Positions 1 to 9,450 of a DNA stretch of 26,293 bases are shown piece by piece (position 1 is the first letter of the stretch; each line of letters begins with the position of its first letter). The stretch is taken from the NCBI RefSeq assembly GCF_001949145.1, contig NW_019091533.1, positions 83,871-110,163 of the forward strand, written 5' to 3'. The notes under the pieces are model-generated. The model worked only from the letters and a program-made list of their open reading frames with translations, did not search any database and was not told the DNA's origin. The DNA is from Acanthaster planci (Eukaryota; Echinodermata; Asteroidea; Valvatida; Acanthasteridae). The position numbers and the translations under genes were made by a program.

Positions 1-165
1 ACACCTACCGATCAATCAGCATTAAGTGTACGGGATGTGACTGATATCTTCAATCAGAGAAGTGGTTTCAGAGAAGCCGTAGGGATTGTATTTGTGATGG
101 AGATACATTTCACTCTGTAGTCTATTTGGAAGAACGTGCTGCAGCAGTTTTCAGGGAAGGGAAAT
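1..165 (+). pseudogene. Decayed duplicate of the 3' end of the sema exon
   Basis: This stretch aligns by eye with the end of the sema exon around 9301-9450. Shared blocks include GACTGATATCTT, a version of GATGGAGAT and CTCTGTAG.CTATTTGGAAG. Similarity continues past the exon into the flank: ATAGACC, TTGATTGATC/TTGATTAATC and ACAAGGA.CG near 175-245 match 9475-9545. A one-base loss near the GGATTGTATTTG block shifts the frame and produces a TAG. The splice donor at the matching place reads CAGGGAAGG where the gene has CAGGTAAAA, so the donor is destroyed. It is a broken exon copy, probably the tail of a larger upstream duplicate cut by the window edge. Confidence 0.75.
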
Positions 166-1589
166 GTTTACGCTGTTTCTATAGACCATCTGAATCGTGC
201 ACACAATTGATTAATCGACATGTTCAAATCACAAGGACCGAGTCTCCGATTATTTCTGATCTTCCAAGTGGGGTCAAAGAAAAAGCCTGAAAGAAATGTT
301 TAAGGGGGTCAAACCTTTTTCAGGGTAAACATTTAAGTTTTTTGGTTAATACAGCTTTTACGATCTTTTAGTCGATGAGATTACAGTTTTTTTAAGGAGA
401 GGAAGATGGACCAAAATTTCGCCTTTCCCGTTATTCTACTCCTCTCCCAGCCTCTTAAGTTACATAAGAAATAATGCAAGTGTGAACACCCTGACAAAGG
501 ACTCCTTGGAAACAGCTTGTCTTGAAGCACAGAAGAACTTGAGTGTTTAATACTCCTTAACGGCAGCCCTTGATACAAGTCCAGAGTCAGTGGTTCGCTG
601 CAATTAATTGACAATGAATACGTGTAAACCTCATATAATGTACATGTGCATCAACCCTAATTAGCACCCGCTTACGTGATTATAAAAGAAAATTACCAAC
701 TATATTATGTGTAGAATGAATTTACTTATAATGTACCTAGTGTACTTGCCACGTGTGGAACCCAAAAACCATTAACACAAGTATACAGTTGTACATGTGA
801 CTGCATGTAGTAGACTTATTATAAACAGAAGCAGTAATAACCCTCTATGATTTTACAAATGTTACAACCCGTTCCTGTACTCCCCTAACCAACCTTCAAC
901 GCTAATCTAATATTATTTGGTGATTTCTAACAAGGGAGAATTATCTCTTCTGACCAACTGTTGCATTCCTAGGGTTTACTTAGCTAATAAACTGCCTGTA
1001 TTGTGGTTCAACCGTCTTCTTACATCTCGAGGAAAGACGTTTCTGGAACGCGAGTGTGGATCGCATAACATTACTAAAAGAGGGGCTTTCATGAATTTAC
1101 ACGCTGCTACACCCCCCCTCAAAAATTTGGCTGCTTTCTTGCCCCGAGATCCACCCTCGAGAGACGAGTATAATTATTTTGACGTTTGGAACTGCAAGGA
1201 ACAATCAAGCTGCTTGGCAGGCACATTCCGGAAGACAGTACAGACCCTCAGTAATAAGTGTGCAATACAGCTCCACGAAAGGAGTCCATCGGGTAGACTT
1301 TTTGATTGCTTTTTTGGTGGATATTTAAATTCTATACCGTGTCAAGTTTCAAATACGGTCACATAAAAAGATAAATACGTATTCATGTTGTTTTTGTTCA
1401 AATAAAGATTTCAGGGGTATAACTTCTCGCTGTAATACGGGAGAAGGGATTTCCTGAACTTTTGACTAATGCCACAGGAAACGTACACGTACAGACATAT
1501 AAAAATAGGGAGTGTTTCTGCAGCGTAAACACTTGTTTAAACTGAAAATATATATGGGAATCCCTTCAGCCAAAGGGGAATTCAGCCAC
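166..1589. other. Non-coding stretch, no supported gene
   Basis: The first hundred bases continue the flank of the decayed sema-exon copy. Beyond that I see AT-rich sequence with short homopolymers. A 149-codon open frame at 917-1366 lacks a convincing start context, domain or splice structure, and I treat it as chance. An AATAAA near 1400 has no transcript to serve. Confidence 0.5.
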
Positions 1590-1870
1590 ACCTGAAACAG
1601 TCACTTTTAAGTGCATGGTTGATGATCGGCTCGCTTGAGGCATATGCATTTATCATAACTTTCGTCGGAAAAGAAAAAACTTCAGTAAAATTAATAAGTG
1701 AATATAATCGTTGTGATTTTCTGAAGTTATTAATGAATGGGAAACAATATGTGCTTATCCGAGTAATGGAGAACTGATTATTTTAATGTCCCTAGCCCGC
1801 AATGGCTCATTGCGTTCTAGGCCAATTCAAACATAGCACGAGTTGCGCACGCAAGAGGCAAAGGTCATAC
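1590..1870. repeat. Diverged repeat R1, copy 1
   Basis: Parts of this stretch match 4510-4770. The clearest shared block is TAATGTCCCT followed by a CGC-AATGG-TCAT-GCGTTCT pattern (about 1785-1820 against 4705-4740). A GATGAT-GGCTCGC block lies upstream in both (about 1620 and 4540). Divergence is high and the boundaries are uncertain. It seems to belong to the family of duplicated units filling the region upstream of the gene. Confidence 0.45.
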
Positions 1871-2889
1871 AGAACACGGTTAGAGATGTGTTTGAAAAAG
1901 ATTAACTTTACTATGTTATAACCATGCAGGAAGGACACAGGAGGAGTTGTAACTCAGGCACTTCAAAGCGTCCAATGATGGTCGCCGCCAAGTCTGATGA
2001 ATAATAGAAAACATTCCAAAAATGCCTTATTGCTGCCTGCATCTTAGCTGGACAAGTGGGGCCAGTAATATACTAATACCTTGGCAATACTTGTAGTTTT
2101 TAGCTTGCAAGTAAATACAAACTATCGATGTGACCAAGAAACAGAGAGAGAAAAATTCCTGAGATTAGACCTACTTTTGGTATCATAAATAAACTTTTAA
2201 AATTTTGACACACTGTTTCATTATCCATACAAAGTTTGTAAATCTAGTCTCCTCCGTCCAATATACATCAGTGTCAAAGACTTGGTACGAATTTGGCTAA
2301 AACTGGCCAACAAAATGTTCACTACTACTGGAAGGCTTAGTTCATTAGCAACAAAATGCACTATTTCATCACAAGGAGTGATCGTGAAATCTCATAAAAT
2401 ACGCCTTTGTACAAATGCCATAATAAAAATGATTCAAACAAAACACAAAATCTTACAAACAGCTTGGCTTTATATTTCCTAAAAGAAGTCCAGAAGAAAG
2501 CGTTCGATAAGGGCAACAACTGCACATGAACACTTCGGGTATACAGCCTAATAAAAGCAACTGTGCAAACACTTCACTTGATGTTGCGGATCATATCAAG
2601 CGCCAACGATGGCATGAATATTCAACTTCCTATACTGCAGTACACAACGTTTTAGGGATGCAGATTACCAACGAAAAATTGTGGCGACGATCATGGGGTA
2701 CAAAGGGAGCTTGTGGTTGCAAAACAGGTGGTGGGTAGCAGGCGTGCGCTGCGCGCTGGCTATGGACATACCGGGAATGCCAGAAAGTGGTAATCGGCCA
2801 GATGTTATAGCCCAGGCAGTTCAAACTCCTTCTGTGTCCGTCCTCCAAGATACAACATTCCAAGTTGTGTGTAAATATAGGTCTTCAGA
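1871..2889. other. Non-coding stretch, no supported gene
   Basis: AT-rich sequence with only short chance open frames on both strands. No domain, tRNA or splice-consistent exon was recognised. Confidence 0.5.
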
Positions 2890-4330
2890 CGAGCCGAACT
2901 GAGCCAACCAGGAATGTGCTCGTTGATATTTAGGAGATAAATAAACAACATAAGTATTTTGGACTTACTGTACATAAACTATGCCACTATAAGTACCGTA
3001 AATTATTTTATTTTTTCTTTAAAACGACATTTTAATGCAGCCGTATATTGATTTAATTTATCAGGAAACAAATAAAGGCAAGGAAAACGTAACGTAATGT
3101 GTATATTTAGGTCCCCTTTCTTTTTCAGTCGTCTTCACTTTACTATGAAAAGGAACTTCCTTGTTCTAATTTTAAGGAACAAAGGAACTAATTCACATCT
3201 TTTGCTTCGCTACGTGGTGACCTTGCCATGCTGCTCTCACTGACCTAGCAATGTGAACTTATCAGCTTACTGTCGCAAAGTGTTAGAACAAAATATGAGT
3301 AATCTGCTGACTCAGTGGTGGCCAAATTATCTCTCGTCCACCGTAGTTAGATGCTGATAATGGTACGTAATTAGATTTTGCACATGGACTTCATTCGAAC
3401 CTTTGGTCAAGTCCAAGCACTTAATGATCTCAGTCCAGCCTTAGCAGATGTACGCATCTTGGAACGGATTTTTTTTTGTTAATAATACGAAAAAAAGGGA
3501 CTGAACACCTTTTGCGATCTTTTGATTTGTCAGCACTTTCATTAAATTCCTCACGACAATTATATCTTATCGTAGATGATTGATCCAAAGTCTCTTTCAA
3601 AGAACCCAGTTTTAATCACACGTAGATAAAAGGGGCATTCTATCCCAAATCATTTTGATGGTAGCCTTTCACGAGTGCTCCAGTGCAGTCCAGAGTATCA
3701 TACTGACCTTTTCATCACCCATGAGCATGAAAGATAAGTTGGAAGTCGGACAGGACACCATGAAGGCAAGACAGCCTTATGACCTATTCTTATTAAAACC
3801 CCTTCGCCAAAAAAATAGCTTGACGATTATTTACTTCTTGGTTCGGCCTTTGAATAATGCCAGATCTTTTGTGTGTTGACACTTTCAAATAAACCAGCCT
3901 AACACAAAATTGTGCGCATTTTCCACCCAGAAACGGAAACCCCAAAGGAACACACAGAATTTACGTCGGCTATGCACTTCAAACAACGAGTACCCTTACA
4001 GAACATGACCGTGCACCCATGAAGAACCTTTTGTACCTCATGCGTGTTATCGTCACACTATATTGCAGCAGCTATGAGGCAAGGAAGTGCAGTGAAATAA
4101 CCTCCTTTCACTCAATGCATCACATTTCTCAACTACGCGCGCCGCTACGCTCTGACAGGAATATTCACCTATCATTAACACGCCCTGTAGGACAGAAGAC
4201 ACACAGCAGCAGATATCATCGTCGGTGCTACAAAGTGATTGCCCGGTGTCCCAAAATCTCTATGCCGGCGTGGAATGGAAACTGGGAAAATTGGCTACAC
4301 TGCATGGGTCCATTGGGGACAGATTGAGAA
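2890..4330. repeat. Diverged duplicated unit R2, copy A (most complete)
   Basis: This is the longest continuous copy of a unit seen four times. Landmarks in order: AACCAGGAATG near 2910, TTGATTTAATTTATCAG near 3050, TGTGTATATTTAGGTCC near 3100, CAAGCACTTAATGATCTC near 3412, GGGGCATTCT near 3630, TTTCCACCC.GAAACG near 3920, and a GCATCACATTTCTCAACT block near 4115. The same order recurs at 5805-6650 plus 7480-8110, with shorter copies at 4870-5240 and 9615-9858. No protein-coding capacity is evident. It may be a segmental duplication or an old non-autonomous transposon. Confidence 0.7.
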
Positions 4331-4509
4331 TAAAACACAAAGTTTAACCACTGAAAGCATGCATGTATAATCAGCCTGGAGCCTGACCAAGAAAGGGCGC
4401 AATTTCTTTAGCAACGGCGGCTCCTTTTGGTCGAAAATAATCTTCGCTGGTTCACAAATAATTATGACAGGCACTCATTACTGTCGCATAGCTCCCAACT
4501 AAACGAATC

Positions 4510-4770
4510 CTCCCAACTAATATTGCTCATTCAAAGGGGGATGATTGGCTCGCGCCATGCACACATGGCTGGAGAAGTCTCTTTACAGAACTGAATTAAC
4601 TGATTCATCACAAATGTTGGCCTTTTTAAAAAAATTTTCTGACTCAGAAATTATTTATAAATATATAAGATTGTACTTCGCGCAGTTCAGGGGAATTAAT
4701 GATGGTAATGTCCCTCGCCAATGGTTCATCACGTTCTGCGTCCACGCACGCATCGTAATATGTGCCACGC
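4510..4770. repeat. Diverged repeat R1, copy 2
   Basis: Partner of the copy at 1590-1870, sharing TAATGTCCCT and the following CGC..AATGG.TCAT..GTTCTG pattern. It sits directly upstream of an R2 partial copy, which suggests R1 and R2 may be parts of one larger duplicated unit. Confidence 0.45.
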
Positions 4771-4869
4771 ACAAGTGAATCTCCATACAAGGAGACTGTT
4801 TACTACTACACATGCATAATGTGATTGATAAGAAATAAACCAAACTTTAAATATTATATGTGAATAGGT

Positions 4870-5240
4870 TTTCCTGCCAAACCGATCCAACCAGGAATGC
4901 ACTCCATGATTTATAAAGGATATTACTAACTAGCTACTTTAGAGATAAATGCACTTTATCAAGTGCCTCCATTAATGCAAACATAGATTGGTTTAATTTA
5001 TCATGAAAGAAATTTGGGCAATGAAAGCAGGTTTCATTTCCATTTTCAAATCGTCTTAACTTTACAATTCCAGTTTCCTTATTCTAGTTGTAAGGAAAGA
5101 AATAATGAACTCGAATAGGTTGTTTTAGGATAATGTTGTGAGTGAGCTGTGGTGCTTTTACTTTGCAAGTACTGTCAACATCAGCACGTATTAGCTTGCT
5201 GTATATCTATGTATTTAGACGACATGTGAGTAACCTGTTG
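4870..5240. repeat. Diverged duplicated unit R2, copy B (partial)
   Basis: Begins with CCAACCAGGAATGC as in copy A. It continues through GGTTTAATTTATCATGAAA, the AAATCGTCTTAACTTTACAA block, TTCCTTATTCTAGTTGTAAGGAA and a GAGTAACCTGTTGGCTTC end that matches the end of copies A and E. The 3' half of the unit is missing. Confidence 0.65.
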
Positions 5241-5804
5241 GCTTCTTTTGTGCAGAGGTCCACACTATAAATGCCACGCCTGCACACGCACAGACGACGT
5301 TTACTTGTCCGCTTTAGACTACCACAGCCTATGACACCTTGTAGTGTCAGCTGGTAATAACAGCGAGTGTCTTGTTTGGAAAATATTCAAGCAGATGTAG
5401 TACGCTTTGTATAACAACAATGCCGTGAACCTCCACATTTACAGACAAGCAAACAGACGCTTAAGAAAAGAGTGCATTAGAACTATTGATGACAAGAATT
5501 GCAAATTTTGAAACTGCTACCATTGCACCAAGAGAGGGACGGTAATAGGGTTGGTTTATTTTGTTGCCCCTCTTTGAAATAAACGTGTAAAAAGTCCCAA
5601 AATGTAGACCTATCTGTCAGGGGGTCAAGGGTTACATGAAAATTGTCCAAATTTAAGACACCCCCCCCAAAAAAAGAAGCTTAATCCCAGAAAATTTTAT
5701 TCTGGATTCGTCTTCGCATTACATCAGACAAAAAACTAGTCAGTTGTGATATTTGTTGTAGTAGACCAATACTGTGAAAATAGATACGCTTTCTCACTAT
5801 ATTA
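5241..5804. other. Non-coding spacer between repeat copies
   Basis: No gene, RNA or recognised element. It contains an eight-C run followed by A-rich sequence near 5660. Similar C-run/A-run stretches occur near 11638 and 13338. Confidence 0.45.
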
Positions 5805-6655
5805 TTTCACATATTTTCCCTCAATACATACTGTTAATACAAACATTCATTGATTTAATTTATCAGTAAACAAAATTTAACGTACGCAATGAAAACATTA
5901 CGTAGTATGTGTATTTAAGTCCAATTTCCTTTTTTTTCAAATCGTCTGAATTTGCAGTGAAAAGGAACTTCCTTATTCCAACAGTTCTGGAAAGAAACGA
6001 AAAATACCTCGAATGTCATGTGGTGACTTTGCTTATTTGGAACATACTACTTTCACTTAGCTAGTATTGTGAACTACTGTACCTTAGCCTACTGTACGGC
6101 AGTGCATACAAACAAATGCGCACAATCGCTTGACTTTGATATTGCAAAATTTCAAAATCATCGTGCATCCATCGCATAGGATGCTGATAACGATCAGCTC
6201 TTGCACATTAATGTCATATAAATGATTGGTCAAATCCAAGCACTTAATGATCTCTTCCAGCCCGAACAGGTTTGGGCATCTTGTAATAAGGCGCCTGTCT
6301 CCTAGAAATAATGCACAATAAAAAGGACTCAAATTTTTTTTCCGATCTGCTAATGATTTACCAGAACTTTTAATCAATTCTTCAAGACAGTCATATAAGA
6401 ATTGCATTGTCACGGACGATTGGTCCGAAGTCCCTCTTCAACGGAACCATTTGAAAAACAAAACGATCAACGTTTTCGGGGAAAAGTGGCATTCTTTCCC
6501 TACATCATTTTCAATTTGCCTTTCGTGTGGGTGCTTCAATGCAGTCTAACACTTTGTATTGATCTCCTCAACACCCTTTAATGTGAAAGATACGTTTGAG
6601 GCCGAAGAAGCCATCATGAAGAAATTAAATCCTTTTGGCATATTTTTGTAGGAGA
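5805..6655. repeat. Diverged duplicated unit R2, copy C (5' part)
   Basis: Collinear with 3030-3790 of copy A. Shared landmarks are ATTGATTTAATTTATCAG, AGTATGTGTATTTAAGTCC, AAAAGGAACTTCCTTATTC, GATGCTGATAA, CAAGCACTTAATGATCTC, GTGGCATTCT and GTGAAAGATA. The match stops near 6655 and resumes near 7480, so about 0.8 kb has been inserted here or lost from copy A. Confidence 0.65.
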
Positions 6656-6854
6656 CCGTGCCTTAGCAAGGGCGACCTCACTGTTTTAATTCTAAACATG
6701 AATATGCATATTGTGCAGCTGATCTACATTGTATCTGGGTTATTTATATGTTTGTATGTCAAGTAATTGCTACTTGGTGACCTTTGTGCTTCCCGCGCAT
6801 AAGGACTGGTTGTACTTGGTAGACCTCCACCAGGAAAATAAGTCCAAAGGTTAT

Positions 6855-6990
6855 TGTGGCGCCGGGGGCCGGCCGGTCGGGTGGGGGCGCCCGTCTGACT
6901 CTACGGCGGCGCCCTTGCTGGACCAACCGGGGGACCCCGCCGCGCCAGCGCAGTGAGGCTTTTTTTTGGCGGCCTCGAGTTCGGTTTTGT
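6855..6990. promoter_or_regulatory. CpG-dense GC-rich block, possible promoter or foreign insertion
   Basis: About fourteen CG dinucleotides fall within roughly 100 bases (6858-6957), in a window that is otherwise AT-rich and CpG-poor. It lies about 1.4 kb upstream of the sema exon, inside the 6656-7480 stretch absent from the paralogous repeat copy. It could be the CpG-rich promoter or first exon of the receptor gene, or a fragment inserted from a GC-rich locus such as an rDNA spacer. No TATA box or initiator could be assigned. Confidence 0.25.
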
Positions 6991-7479
6991 TGTGAGTCTT
7001 TGGACGGGCGAGTTTTGATTGGATGCCGAAAAAAACGGGTTTTCCCCTCGAAAACAGAAGTTCTGAGTCCAGTGTGCTTTCTTGCCTCCGCGTGCAACCC
7101 GTAGACCGTCGGAGTGTTACACTAGTGTAGACAACTGACTGAATGCATCAAAATTATTGTCATGTACAATAATAACCCCTTGTATTATGTGATATTTTGG
7201 TGACGTGTTAATTGAAGCTCACGTTACTTGTACTATAATTTATTTGGTGAGTAACTCTTTGTGTATGAATACATGTACAAACTAGACAGTATAAGAGACG
7301 GTCGAAGACTATGGGTTGGCCGTGGAGTTCGAGTTTTAGAGGGACGCAGAGAGCATGGGTATATTTTGTTGTCAGTAGCACCCATTTCCACCCTCTGTGT
7401 AGCCATAATCCATGGCGATTGTGTAGTACAGTCTACACGGAAACCCCCGGTGAGTATGTGACCCCCTACCCTTGAAACG

Positions 7480-8110
7480 GCTCTACGATCATTTACTTCT
7501 TGATCCATTTTGAATGATTACTGTTTTTCCTCAAAGCTCTCAAATGGCAGTTAGTTTGTCTTGTTCCATTGTTATTTTGTGATAAAGTGACCTAATACAA
7601 ACATTTCCACCCGGAAACGAAAGCCATATAAGTGTACACAACACAGAAATGTATGTATGTGCACAAGTTCATGTACCAGTAGTTGCCCGCTGTGCACTTC
7701 AAGTACGGCATCCTTACAGAACAGAATCGTTCGTCCATGAAGAACCCTTTTTACCCCATGTTTTTCGTAACCTAGCAATCTTGTAATTTCCGCAGTGGTG
7801 TCATTCAAAGGACAGTATTCAAATGTGGTTGTCAACCTGTGCTTGTTATCGTCACACCATATTGCACCAGCTGTGAGGCAAGGGAGTGGTAGTGAAATCG
7901 TTTCCTTTTACGCGACGATTCTGCATCACATTTCTCAACTGAGTTCGCCAATCTGCTTGGACAGGAATATTGACGGGTCATTTTACGCGCCGTGTTGGAG
8001 AGAACACACACTTTGCAGATACTAGCGTAGGGGCTATGGCAGAGCTATCTGGGCACCCCGGATCTTAATGCATGCGTAGAGTGCAAACAGGGAGAGTCGG
8101 CTACTCTTCA
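7480..8110. repeat. Diverged duplicated unit R2, copy C/D (3' part)
   Basis: Resumes the match to copy A at the ACGAT.ATTTACTTCTTG block (7487 against 3820). It continues through TTTCCACCCGGAAACG, CACTTCAAGTACGGCATCCTTACAGAAC, CATGAAGAACC, TTATCGTCACACCATATTGCA, GTGAGGCAAGG and GCATCACATTTCTCAACT. It ends about 200 bases upstream of the first coding exon, so the receptor gene's immediate 5' flank derives from this repeat. Confidence 0.65.
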
Positions 8111-8319
8111 TGAATATAGGGAGAGGTTGAGAGGACTAACACTTCTTAGCAATCTGATGGCAAACAAAATATGTCTGTTTCCATCACAAAAAAGCATTTT
8201 TGCACTCACTTGGCTGATTTTTTCATTAAATAATACCGTCAGTCACTGGAACATCGGTTAGTGCTGTAATTTCGTTTTGGGTAGGAAAATATTCATTTGA
8301 TAAGCTTAGTCAGAGCATT

Positions 8320-9450
8320 ATGGGACACGAGAGACCGAATCACGCTGTCCTCTTGCGTGATATCGTTCTGTATATGAACGTCATTTATTTTAATGTTTGT
8401 ATGATTTCAGCAGAGTGGCAAGGACATCTGTCAGCCTATGAGCTAGCCAGCTTCAATAATCCTGATCAAGAAGATGTACCTCGTGCCCAAACGTTCAACC
8501 ATTTCACCTTGAGTGATCATGGTGATGTCTATGTTGGAGCTGTCAATTGGTTGTACAGGTTGAATAGTAGGTTAGAACAGATACAGAATGCTTCAACGTG
8601 TGATGACAGTATGCCTTACAATGGGATGCCATGTCGTCGTACAAATAACTACAACAAAATACTGGTAGTTGACAGTACTCGGCCAAACAGTCTGATAACC
8701 TGCGGTGGTGTGTTTGATGGCACTTGTCAGTTACGACCGTTACAGCATATAAACGATGTAATGGGTGAATCGCGTCCTTACGTTGCAGGATTTGAGGATG
8801 CAACTACTGTTAGTTTGATTGCTCCGGGAAGAAGTGGAGAAGAAACACTTTATGTTGCTGTTACTTACACTGGCATGAATGTTGGTAATATTTTTTCATG
8901 GACGATAACACGAAGACAGCTTGGGCGCGGTCGCTTTTTATCATATTCAGCGAATGAAGATACAGTCGCTCTCAGAAGCTTCGGCGGCAGGTTTATCATA
9001 AACTATATTAAAGGATTTGACTACAGTGGATTCACGTACCTTGTTGCCACCCAGGAAGAAGATTTGAATTTTGCCACTTATATTTCAAAGTTGAGCAGGG
9101 TTTGTCAGACGGGCCCAAATTTGGATGGATTCACAGAGATCACTATCCAGTGCAGTGGATCAGATGGTAGTGTGTACAGCTTGGTGCAAGCAGCTCACTT
9201 TGGACCAGCAGGACCAGATCTAGCGGCTTCACTGGGTCTTCATGTAGACGAAAAGGTACTGTATACTGTGTTTGCTAAGAACCAAGGAGCTCCGGATACC
9301 AGTGGTGTACCCACCAGTCACTCAGCATTGTGTGTGTACAGGATGACTGATATCTTGGCTGGCTTCAAAGAAGCAGTACGGGGCTGTATTCAGGATGGAG
9401 ATGCATACTCTGTAGACTATTTGGAAGGATCGTTCTGCAACTATTTTCAG
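8320..9450 (+). CDS. Exon 1: signal-like leader and most of the sema domain
   Basis: Large exon typical of plexin first coding exons. The frame opens after TAA at 8227. ATG 8320 gives a hydrophobic stretch (IVLYMNVIYFNVCMISA) that could be a signal peptide cleaved before EWQ. A good acceptor also exists (TGATTTCAG at 8402-8410), so an upstream leader exon joining at 8411 in phase 1 is the alternative. Sema hallmarks include DVYVGAVNWLYRLN near codon 70, KILVVD, LITCGG with TCQL, LYTVFAKNQ, and SALCVYRMTDI, which resembles the plexin sema C-terminal half. It ends ..CNYFQ with donor GTAAAA, phase 0. Confidence 0.88.

Noticed and set aside
917-1366. 149-codon open frame on the + strand
   Set aside because: No recognisable domain, unconvincing start, odd composition with a C-run, no splice context. 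Expected by chance in a stretch of this size.
6084-6413. 109-codon open frame on the - strand
   Set aside because: It lies inside a diverged repeat copy, and no corresponding protein could be recognised in the other copies.
6759-7104. Overlapping arginine/proline-rich open frames on both strands of the GC-rich block
   Set aside because: Stops are rare in GC-rich DNA. The peptides are low complexity and show no domain.
7261-7449. Possible leader exon with hydrophobic stretch ending at CCCCCG|GTGAGT
   Set aside because: The donor is phase 0 in the hydrophobic frame but the acceptor at 8410 needs phase 1. The frame that would fit has no nearby ATG. Kept only as a possible non-coding 5' exon.
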